Shown here one piece after another: positions 17,401 to 24,681 of a DNA stretch of 64,000 nt. Each line of letters begins with the position of its first letter. Position 1 is the first letter of the stretch. Made by a program: the position numbers and the translations under genes. A model generated the notes under the pieces. The model was not told the origin of the DNA, made no database searches, and worked only from the letters and a program-made list of their open reading frames with translations. Source of the DNA: Bifidobacterium merycicum DSM 6492 (lineage in GTDB: Bacteria > Actinomycetota > Actinomycetes > Actinomycetales > Bifidobacteriaceae); the NCBI RefSeq assembly GCF_900129045.1, contig NZ_FQTX01000002.1, positions 1 to 64,000 of the forward strand, written 5' to 3'.

Positions 17401-18081
17401 TCAGTTCAGGAAATCGAGCACCAAGCGCAGGTCGCGCGTCGTGATCGCCGCGGGAGCGGCATCGCGCGTCTTCGGCTTCGCGCAGAACGCGATGCCGAGC
17501 CCCGCTTCAAGAATCATGGGGATATCGTTCGCCCCGTCACCCATAGCCACGGTCTGGCTCATCGGCAGTCCCAGTTCGCTCGCCCAGGCGTGCAGCGAAT
17601 CCAGCTTCACCTGCTTGGTCACGATGTCGCCCAACACTTTGCCGGTGAGCACGCCGTCGCGCGTTTCCAAGCGGTTGGCCAAACGGTAGTCGATATGCGC
17701 ATCATCCGCCAAACGGTCCACGACCTCATGGAATCCTCCCGACACCACGCCGACCTTCCAGCCGTGCGCGTGCAGCGTGTCGATCAGCTCATGCGCGCCG
17801 TTCGTGAAATGGATACGCCGGTACACCTCGTCGAACACGGAAACCGGCAGACCCTCCAACAGCGCCACGCGTGCACGCAGCGCCTCGCGGAAGTCCAGCT
17901 CGCCGCGCATCGCCTGCTCGGTCACGCGGGCGATCCTCTCGCCGCAACCGGCGGCATCGCCCAACTCGTCGATCACTTCCTCATCGATCAACGTGGAATC
18001 GACATCCATCACCAGAAGACCGGGACGGTCGAGGGACGGCTTGGCGGATGCGGTGCTGGCGGGCGAAACGGGTGAAGTCAT
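17401..18081 (-). CDS. serB: Phosphoserine phosphatase
   Basis: SerB carries out the last step of serine synthesis, removing phosphate from phosphoserine. The 226-residue HAD protein shows motif I LLVMDVDSTLIDEE, motif II VVSGGFHE, and motifs III/IV in KLDSLHAW and VAMGDGANDIPMI. The frame stays open far upstream (995 codons), but that is the antisense of arc and dop; the protein begins at Met 18081 just before the conserved domain. It is convergent with fmt and divergent from arc. Confidence 0.93.
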   Translation of the reverse strand: MTSPVSPASTASAKPSLDRPGLLVMDVDSTLIDEEVIDELGDAAGCGERIARVTEQAMRGELDFREALRARVALLEGLPVSVFDEVYRRIHFTNGAHELIDTLHAHGWKVGVVSGGFHEVVDRLADDAHIDYRLANRLETRDGVLTGKVLGDIVTKQVKLDSLHAWASELGLPMSQTVAMGDGANDIPMILEAGLGIAFCAKPKTRDAAPAAITTRDLRLVLDFLN

Positions 18082-18153
18082 GCTTTCGATTGTGGGAAAA
18101 CGTTGGGACAAACACTGGGACAAATGCCGCCGAACGGGCCGCTGAAGCCGTAC

Positions 18154-18181
18154 GGTAGTACGTACGACGGTGGTACGTACG
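18154..18181. promoter_or_regulatory. Paired GTACGTAC palindromes between serB and arc
   Basis: GGTAGTACGTACG (18154-18166) and GGTGGTACGTACG (18169-18181) are two copies 15 bases apart, each holding the palindrome GTACGTAC. They lie about 60 bases before arc in the divergent serB-arc gap, a plausible operator. No regulator is identified. Confidence 0.4.
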
Positions 18182-18240
18182 GTAGCGGTATGCGCGACGA
18201 ACGACGTCGGCGGGCGCAGGGACATGGAAAGGACGCACTC

Positions 18241-19827
18241 ATGGATGATCGCAGGCAGGATGACTTCAACGCCGAGCAATCCGCTCAGGCGCTCGCGCAG
18301 GCGAACGACCAGCTGAAAGCCAAGAACCATGCGCTGGCCGAGGCCCTGACCCGCGCGGGCAAGGAACTGAACAAGGCCCGCGCCCAACTCGCGCAGCTGG
18401 CCCAACCGCCCATGACCTTCGCCACCATGGTGCGCGTCGAATCGTCCCGCACCGACGAATACGGCGTACAGCACGCTTCGGCCGAGGTGATCGCCGGCAC
18501 GAGGCGCATGATCGTGCCGGTCGCTGCCAACTTCAACGTCGCCAGACTCGCCGCGGGCAACACGGTGCTGCTCAACGAATCGATGGTGCTGGTCGACCAG
18601 CGTGCCGCCGACGACGTGGGCGTGGTGCGCACCATCACGCAAGTGCTCGACGACGGGCGCCTGCTGGTGCGTGACGCCAGCGGAGCCCTCACCGCGGTAC
18701 GCCGCTCGTCCGAACTGGCGCTCGCCAAACTGTCCAACGGGCAGCGCGTGCTCGTGGAACCGTCCGCCCGTCTGGCCATCGGCCTGCTGCCGCAGGAGGA
18801 CGATCTCGATCTGGTGCTTGAGGAAATCCCCGACGTCACCTTCGACGACATCGGCGGCCTCGACGCCCAGATTGAACGCATCCGCGACGCCGTCCAACTG
18901 CCGTTCCTGCATCGTGGACTGTTCGAACGTTACAATCTGCGCGCCCCGAAGGGCGTGCTGCTGTACGGTCCTCCCGGCAACGGCAAAACGCTTATCGCCA
19001 AGGCCGTGGCGCATGCACTCGCCGCTGAATCCGGCGCGGGCGGCGGCGTGTTCCTCTCGGTGAAGGGCCCGGAACTGCTCAATAAATACGTGGGCGAGTC
19101 GGAGCGTCTCATCCGTCTGATTTTCGCCAGGGCACGCGAGCGCGCGGCGGATGGCCGGCCGGTGGTGGTGTTTATCGATGAGATGGATTCGCTGCTGCGC
19201 ACGCGCGGTTCGGGCGTGTCCTCGGATGTGGAGACCACGATCGTGCCGCAGTTCCTCACCGAGCTTGACGGCGTGGAATCGTTGGATAATGTGATGGTGA
19301 TCGGCGCGTCCAATCGTGTGGACATGATCGATCCGGCCGTGCTGCGTGCCGGTCGTCTCGATGTGAAGATCCGCGTCGACAGGCCGTCCGCCGAATCTGC
19401 GGTGGCGATTGTGCGGCATTATCTCACCGACGATCTGCCGTTGCGGCAGGGGATGGATGCTTCCGCGCTTGCGGCGGTGCTGGTGCGTGACATCATGGCC
19501 AGGTCCGCGCGGCGTGAGCTTGCGCAGGTGCGTGATACGAACGGGCGTTGGCGTGGGTTGTTCCTTGCGGATGTGGTGTCCGGCGCGAGCCTGAAGAACA
19601 TTGTCGACCGTGCCAAGACGCGTGCGGTCAAGGCTTCGATTGAGACGGGCGGGCAGGTCGCGTTGGATGCGGATCTGCTGGCCGCGGCGGTGGATGACGA
19701 GTTCCGTGAGACGCGTGATGCGCTGCTTGACGCGGATCCCGAGCAGTGGAGCCGTGTCAACGGGTTCGAAACGGGCAGCATCACCGCCATCAGACAGGTT
19801 CCGGAAACGGAAGCGGAACGTGCGTAG
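18241..19827 (+). CDS. arc: Proteasome-associated AAA ATPase ARC/Mpa-like
   Basis: This is a hexameric unfoldase of the ARC/Mpa family that recognises pupylated proteins. The 528 residues contain an N-terminal coiled coil (about 12-60, AQALAQANDQLKAKNHALAE) that binds Pup. OB-fold domains follow (about 65-190), and an AAA domain with Walker A GPPGNGKT (243-250) and Walker B VVVFIDEMD. The C-terminus ends in PETEAERA, lacking the GQYL-type tail that docks mycobacterial Mpa onto the 20S proteasome. ATG 18241 has GGAAAGGA upstream. It heads the arc-dop-pup-pafA cluster. Confidence 0.93.
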   Translation: MDDRRQDDFNAEQSAQALAQANDQLKAKNHALAEALTRAGKELNKARAQLAQLAQPPMTFATMVRVESSRTDEYGVQHASAEVIAGTRRMIVPVAANFNVARLAAGNTVLLNESMVLVDQRAADDVGVVRTITQVLDDGRLLVRDASGALTAVRRSSELALAKLSNGQRVLVEPSARLAIGLLPQEDDLDLVLEEIPDVTFDDIGGLDAQIERIRDAVQLPFLHRGLFERYNLRAPKGVLLYGPPGNGKTLIAKAVAHALAAESGAGGGVFLSVKGPELLNKYVGESERLIRLIFARARERAADGRPVVVFIDEMDSLLRTRGSGVSSDVETTIVPQFLTELDGVESLDNVMVIGASNRVDMIDPAVLRAGRLDVKIRVDRPSAESAVAIVRHYLTDDLPLRQGMDASALAAVLVRDIMARSARRELAQVRDTNGRWRGLFLADVVSGASLKNIVDRAKTRAVKASIETGGQVALDADLLAAAVDDEFRETRDALLDADPEQWSRVNGFETGSITAIRQVPETEAERA

Positions 19828-19863
19828 GAGCCTGACTCGGCTGGAAAGGACAGGGGAACGATC

Positions 19864-21507
19864 ATGAGCGTGTTGCGTGTGATGGGCACGGAGACGGAGT
19901 ATGCCGTGTCGCAGGTTGGTGCGGCGCATTATCAGCCGGTGCGGCTGTCGTTCGATGTGGTGGGTGCGGCTGCGGATACGCGCACGAGGCATATTCGCTG
20001 GGATTACCGGCAGGAGGATCCGGTGAACGATGCGCGTGGCACGCGTCTGGATCGCGCCGCCGCCCGGCCGGAGATGCTCACCGACTCCCCGCAGCTTAAC
20101 ATCGTCAATGTCATCGCCCCCAACGGCGGGCGCATTTATGTCGATCACGCGCACCCCGAATATTCCGCGCCGGAGACCGTCGACCCGTTCCAGGCGGTCG
20201 CCTACGACCATGCGGGCGACCGTCTCATGTTGGCCGCCGTGTGTCAGGCCAGCCATGTCACCGGCCATGTCATCGCATTGCATCGTAACAACGTGGATGG
20301 CAAGGGTGCCAGCTGGGGTACGCATGAGAATTACATGATGCTGCGGCGTGTACCGTTCGACGACGTGGCGGGCCTGATGACCGCGCATTTCATTTCACGT
20401 CAGATTTGGGCGGGTTCGGGTCGCGTCGGTGTCGGCGAGCGCAGCGAGGAGCCGGGTTATCAGCTCAGTCAGCGTGCCGATTACATTCACGCCAAGATCG
20501 GTTTGCAGACCACATTCGACCGTCCGATCATCAATACGCGCGACGAATCCCATTCCACGGGCGAATACCGGCGTCTGCACGTGATCGTGGGCGACGCGAA
20601 CCGCATGGATGTGCCTCAGGCGTTGAAACTCGGCGTGACCAGCATGCTGCTGTGGATGCTCGAACATGCGGATGAGGCCGGATTCGACGTGCACGGACTT
20701 ATCGAGGGACTGCGCTTGGCAGATCCGGTCGAAGCCATGCATACCGTGTCGCATGATCTTGGGTTGGAAGCCGAGCTGCCGTTGGAGCATGGCGGAAGCA
20801 TAACCGCCTGGCAGATGCAGGTGCGGTTGCGCGGCGCGGTGTATGCGGTCGCGTCAATGGTGCTCGGCACCGATACCAAGGGCGAACCGGCATGGGAGGA
20901 CCGGCAGACGCGCAACATCATGGCCATGTGGGGGCAGGCGCTCGCCGACATCGCGGCGATCCGGCATGCCTCCGACGATGAGCGTCTTGCCATGCGTGCC
21001 GAGGCGGGGCGTGTGGAGTGGCTGTTCAAATGGCAGTTGCTGGAGCGGATGCGTCGCAGGCTCGGCGGTGCCGACTGGTCGGATCCGCGTCTGGCCGCCA
21101 TCGATCTGCGGTGGGCGGCGCTCGACCCGGCGGAGTCCATTTATGCCAAGGTCGAATCGAAGACCGAGCGTGTGGTGGATGATCAGGGACTTGACCACGC
21201 CGCGTCCGCCGCGCCGGAGGAGACTCGCGCCTGGCTGCGTGCGGAGCTGGTTCGGCGGTTCCCTGATGAGATCGTGGCTGCCAGCTGGTCGCATATCACG
21301 GTGCGTAGGCCGGAAGCGTTGCGCGATACGCTCGACAACGTGTATGGCAACGCTTCCGCGGAACGGGTGCGGGCGGTCGGCCGGGATGGCCTCGTCGATC
21401 TCGACATGTCCGATCCGCTCGCTTTCGGCGCGGCTCGGACCCGTGACGCGCTGGAACATGCAGGCAGCGCGTCTCAGGCTCTCGGCGCAATCTCCGGGCG
21501 TAGTTAG
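19864..21507 (+). CDS. dop: Depupylase/deamidase Dop
   Basis: Dop is a carboxylate-amine ligase-like enzyme that removes Pup from proteins and, where needed, deamidates Pup-Gln. The 547-residue protein has the N-terminal GTETEYAV metal/ATP motif, then DSPQLNIVNVIAPNGGRIYVD and HPEYSAPE, QLSQRADYI and NTRDESHS. The longer N-terminal insertion (about 30-70) relative to PafA is typical of Dop. It lies 36 bases after arc. Because Pup here ends in Glu, the deamidase step is not needed and depupylation should be its main job. Confidence 0.93.
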   Translation: MSVLRVMGTETEYAVSQVGAAHYQPVRLSFDVVGAAADTRTRHIRWDYRQEDPVNDARGTRLDRAAARPEMLTDSPQLNIVNVIAPNGGRIYVDHAHPEYSAPETVDPFQAVAYDHAGDRLMLAAVCQASHVTGHVIALHRNNVDGKGASWGTHENYMMLRRVPFDDVAGLMTAHFISRQIWAGSGRVGVGERSEEPGYQLSQRADYIHAKIGLQTTFDRPIINTRDESHSTGEYRRLHVIVGDANRMDVPQALKLGVTSMLLWMLEHADEAGFDVHGLIEGLRLADPVEAMHTVSHDLGLEAELPLEHGGSITAWQMQVRLRGAVYAVASMVLGTDTKGEPAWEDRQTRNIMAMWGQALADIAAIRHASDDERLAMRAEAGRVEWLFKWQLLERMRRRLGGADWSDPRLAAIDLRWAALDPAESIYAKVESKTERVVDDQGLDHAASAAPEETRAWLRAELVRRFPDEIVAASWSHITVRRPEALRDTLDNVYGNASAERVRAVGRDGLVDLDMSDPLAFGAARTRDALEHAGSASQALGAISGRS

Positions 21508-21517
21508 AATGTGCACT

Positions 21518-22363
21518 ATGACACAAGAGAATCTACGCGAACTGGCGATGAAGGTCGTCGAAACGGCCAAGGCGGCGGGCGTCCACGCTCTGCAGGATCA
21601 GTTGAACTCACATGGCAGCGTGATCACACACGGCGAGGGCGGTCAGCGTTTCGCCGGCGAAGTGGATAACAGGCTGCTGCGATACGTGTCGGGCCGTCTT
21701 GCGGATATCAATCATTTCGACGGTTTCTGGCAGACCCGCCCGGCGGAAAGCCATCCGGGGCAGCGCTACTGGTGCGTCGGCAAGCTTGACGGTTCCATCA
21801 ACTACGTGCGCAACATGAGCGAATGGGCCGTCACCATCTCCCTGTTCGAATTCAATTGGGAGGGGTCGGCTCAGCCGATTCTCGGCGTCGTGCACGCCCC
21901 CGCATTGGGCGAGACGTATGTGGCGGTGCGCGGCGGCGGCGCGGTGCGCATCCGTAACACGCAGCTCGGCGAGAAACGCGAGAAGGTCGTACCGTCCGTC
22001 ACCCCCAATCTTGAGGGATCCGTAGTGAGTTTCGGCATGTCGTACCTTCCCGGCGAATCCGATCGCGCTCTGGCCGCGGTGGCGGCGTTGGCCGGGCATC
22101 ATCCCGCCGACGTCAAGCGTGTCGGTCCCGCGTCGCTCGACCTGTGCAAGGTCGCGGATGGCACGTATGACGCGTATTTCGAGCCCGCACTGCACGATTG
22201 GGATGTGCCGGCGATTTCCGCGGCAGCCGTGGTGGTCTGGGAGGCGCAGGGTGCGTTGCACCGTTGGGACGGCAGTGACATCCACTGGCGTCAGAACAAC
22301 GACATCGTATGTACCAACGGGCTGATCGACCGCGAGCTCAAGCCGATCCTCACCCAGCACTGA
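21518..22363 (+). CDS. Inositol monophosphatase-family phosphatase
   Basis: A 281-residue Mg-dependent phosphatase of the IMPase/histidinol-phosphatase family, lying between dop and pup. The second motif is GKLDGSINYVRNMSEW in place of the usual DPLDGTTNF, keeping the Asp-Gly. The third motif is HDWDVPAISAAAVV. ATG 21518 is 10 bases after the dop stop; ATG 21509 is an in-frame alternative. The substrate could be inositol phosphate or histidinol phosphate. Its place inside the pupylation cluster may simply be shared transcription. Confidence 0.8.
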   Translation: MTQENLRELAMKVVETAKAAGVHALQDQLNSHGSVITHGEGGQRFAGEVDNRLLRYVSGRLADINHFDGFWQTRPAESHPGQRYWCVGKLDGSINYVRNMSEWAVTISLFEFNWEGSAQPILGVVHAPALGETYVAVRGGGAVRIRNTQLGEKREKVVPSVTPNLEGSVVSFGMSYLPGESDRALAAVAALAGHHPADVKRVGPASLDLCKVADGTYDAYFEPALHDWDVPAISAAAVVVWEAQGALHRWDGSDIHWRQNNDIVCTNGLIDRELKPILTQH

Positions 22364-22456
22364 CCCACCAGCACTGATCCATCGGACACCATTGGGTTCC
22401 ATCGGACTCCATCGGGACGTCAGAACTTCATCAGAACATCAAGGAAGTGACCAATC

Positions 22457-22651
22457 ATGCCACAGCAGTTCCAGCAGACGCAGCATGAGGAGCAGCAGTC
22501 GGGCGGCGAGGATCAGGTTCTTGCCTCCGGCGCCGCACAGCAGCAGGAGGACTTCGATGTCCTCGATTCCGTGCTCGACGATATCGAATCGACGTTGGAG
22601 ACCAGCGCCGAGGATTACGTGTCGAGCTTCGTGCAAAAAGGCGGCGAGTGA
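22457..22651 (+). CDS. pup: Prokaryotic ubiquitin-like protein Pup (ends GGE)
   Basis: Pup is the small disordered protein tag linked to lysines by PafA. This one is 64 residues, Gln/Glu-rich at the N-terminus. The ARC-binding helix is FDVLDSVLDDIESTLETSAED, and the C-terminus reads YVSSFVQKGGE. Ending in Glu rather than Gln means it is ready for ligation without deamidation. AAGGAAG precedes the ATG. Its TGA stop overlaps the pafA ATG by one base. Confidence 0.97.
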   Translation: MPQQFQQTQHEEQQSGGEDQVLASGAAQQQEDFDVLDSVLDDIESTLETSAEDYVSSFVQKGGE

Positions 22652-24138
22652 TGCCTCAGCTGCGTGACAGCAGCACCCGCGCCATGCATGAGCGTACCGG
22701 TATGCGCGACGGATTCGAACGTATCTTCGGCATCGAAACTGAATACGGCGTATCCGTCACGGGTGCCGATAAAGCCGTGGACGCCGGTCAGGTGGCCATG
22801 ACGATGTTCCAGCCGGTCGTGTCGCGGGCGAGATCCACCAACACGTATCTGGACAACGGTTCACGCCTGTACTTGGACGTCGGCTCGCACCCGGAGTATG
22901 CCACCGCCGAGGCGGCCGACCCCATGGACGCGCTCGAACAGGATCTCGCTGGTGAACATATCATGCGGCGTCTCGCCTTGGATGCGCAGCACCGTCTGCG
23001 TGCCGGTCATGGCGACCATGCCACGATCCACGTGTTCAAGAACAACGTCGATTCCGCCGGGCATGCGTTCGGCTGCCATGAGAATTATCTCGTGCGCCGT
23101 TTCGTGAATCTTGAACTCATCGAGGAGCAGCTGTTGCCGTTCCTCATCACCCGTCAGCTGTATACGGGTGCGGGGCGGTTCGCCGAGTCGGGTTTCCAGA
23201 TCACGCAGCGTGCCGACTTCCTTGACGAGGCCGTCTCATCCGCCACCACGCGGGCGCGCCCCATGATCAACACCCGTGACGAGGCGCATGCCGATCCTGA
23301 ATCCTACCGGCGTCTGCATGTGATCATCGGTGATTCCAACCGTTCGCAGTGGGCTACGTGGCTGAAGCTCGCCACCACGCATCTGGTGCTGTGCGTGATC
23401 GAGGATGCCGTGCGGCGTGGTGTTCCCTCCGGGTTCGAGGGGCTTGCTTTGGCCGACCCCACCGAGGCGAATCGCACCGTGAGTCGTTTCCTGGATGACC
23501 CGGAAGCCGGATTGGCTGTCAAGGGTGCGGATGGTGAAGCAAACGGTCGCACGTTGACGGCCATGCGGATCCAGCGCCGGTATTTCGACGTGGTCGAAGC
23601 GTTCGTGCATGAACATGGCGACGCAATCGCCGCTGGATTGCCGCGTACTTCGCCCGAAGCGATTCTCGACGCATGGCGTTGGGCGTTGGATGCGTTGGAG
23701 CGTGGGGATATGGCCGCGCTCGCGCAGCGTGTGGATTGGGCGGTGAAATACCGGTTGGCGGAGGCGGTGCGCCGCCGTAAACCGCAGGTTTCCCGCACCG
23801 CGTTGGAGCGTCTGGAATTGGAGTACCATGATGTGGCCAACGGTCGCCTGTACGGTTCGCTGGTCGCACACGGCCAGTTGAGGCGGATCGCCGACCGGGA
23901 TGCCGGCGACAAGGCGGTCGATACGCCGCCGCAGGGCACCCGTGCCGCGCTGCGTGGGCGGTTCGTGCGTGTCGCCCGCGAGGCGAACGCGCAATTCTCC
24001 TGCGATTGGACCACGTGCACGCTGGCCAGTCCGGTCCGGCGCGAGGCGGTGCTGCTCGACCCGTTCGACGCGCACTCCACTGCGGAGTTCACCGCGCTGA
24101 TGGATGCGCTGCGCGGCGAGGCTGGCGGAGTCCGGTGA
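22651..24138 (+). CDS. pafA: Pup--protein ligase PafA
   Basis: PafA attaches the C-terminal Glu of Pup to lysine side chains using ATP. The 495-residue protein shows FGIETEYGV near residue 26, YLDNGSRLYLDVGSHPEYATAE, FKNNVDSAGHAFGCHENYL and NTRDEAHAD, all expected for this glutamine-synthetase-like fold. It begins at ATG 22651, coupled to pup; Met at MRDGFERIFG is a second option. No prcB/prcA proteasome genes are in the window. Confidence 0.96.
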   Translation: MPQLRDSSTRAMHERTGMRDGFERIFGIETEYGVSVTGADKAVDAGQVAMTMFQPVVSRARSTNTYLDNGSRLYLDVGSHPEYATAEAADPMDALEQDLAGEHIMRRLALDAQHRLRAGHGDHATIHVFKNNVDSAGHAFGCHENYLVRRFVNLELIEEQLLPFLITRQLYTGAGRFAESGFQITQRADFLDEAVSSATTRARPMINTRDEAHADPESYRRLHVIIGDSNRSQWATWLKLATTHLVLCVIEDAVRRGVPSGFEGLALADPTEANRTVSRFLDDPEAGLAVKGADGEANGRTLTAMRIQRRYFDVVEAFVHEHGDAIAAGLPRTSPEAILDAWRWALDALERGDMAALAQRVDWAVKYRLAEAVRRRKPQVSRTALERLELEYHDVANGRLYGSLVAHGQLRRIADRDAGDKAVDTPPQGTRAALRGRFVRVAREANAQFSCDWTTCTLASPVRREAVLLDPFDAHSTAEFTALMDALRGEAGGVR

Positions 24139-24159
24139 GACTAGCGAGACATGTGAGGC

Positions 24160-24203
24160 ATAAGCAAACCCCCCGTCCGACATCGGGCGGGGGGTTTGCT
24201 TAT
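24160..24203. terminator. Bidirectional terminator between pafA and hup
   Basis: A perfect 16-bp stem, ATAAGCAAACCCCCCG/CGGGGGGTTTGCTTAT, lies between two convergent genes, with AT-rich ends on both sides. Confidence 0.85.
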
Positions 24204-24216
24204 CTATGGCGCGAGA

Positions 24217-24501
24217 TCACTTCTCGGTGACAGCCTTCTTCAGCAGGGAGCCAGCGGAGATGCGCACGCCGTAGGTGGCGGGGATCTCGATGGTTTCGCC
24301 GGTACGCGGGTTGCGACCGGTGCGGGCGGCGCGCTTGACGCGCTCAGCGGAGAACAGACCGGTCAGCTTCAGGCCTTCGCCGGACTTCATAGCCTCGACG
24401 AACACATCCTGGAAAGCGTTGACGGCAGCTTCAGCCTGAGCCTTGGTCAGGTTGGACTTCTGAGCAATCTTCGAGACGAGATCAGACTTGTTGTATGCCA
24501 T
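24217..24501 (-). CDS. hup: HU-family DNA-binding protein
   Basis: HU is a dimeric nucleoid protein that bends DNA. The 94-residue product begins MAYNKSDLVSKIAQKSNLTK and contains the family signature near GRNPRTGETIEIPA, the tip of the DNA-wrapping arm. It has no C-terminal lysine-rich tail, unlike the long HU of mycobacteria. AAGGACA lies upstream of the start. Confidence 0.97.
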   Translation of the reverse strand: MAYNKSDLVSKIAQKSNLTKAQAEAAVNAFQDVFVEAMKSGEGLKLTGLFSAERVKRAARTGRNPRTGETIEIPATYGVRISAGSLLKKAVTEK

Positions 24502-24681
24502 AAGTGTCCTTCTTTATCCGGGGATGACTCCGCCAGGAGTGCATCCGTTTGTGACATGTAAGATATTAGCGCACGAACCCGCCAAATACCGCATTATGAC
24601 AACGTTTTTCCGTGTTTTTCTCCCGTTTTGGGCAAAAATGTGAGGCTTATGTGGCAAGTTCGCATGATTGGACGGGTTTCC

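Noticed and set aside
17401..20388. Minus-strand 995-codon frame including serB
   Set aside because: Most of it is antisense to arc and dop. The serB domain begins only near 18081, and high GC keeps the opposite frames open by chance.
20843..22363. Long 506-codon frame extending the IMPase-like gene back into dop
   Set aside because: Only the part from 21518 has the IMPase motifs. The upstream part is an out-of-frame shadow of dop.
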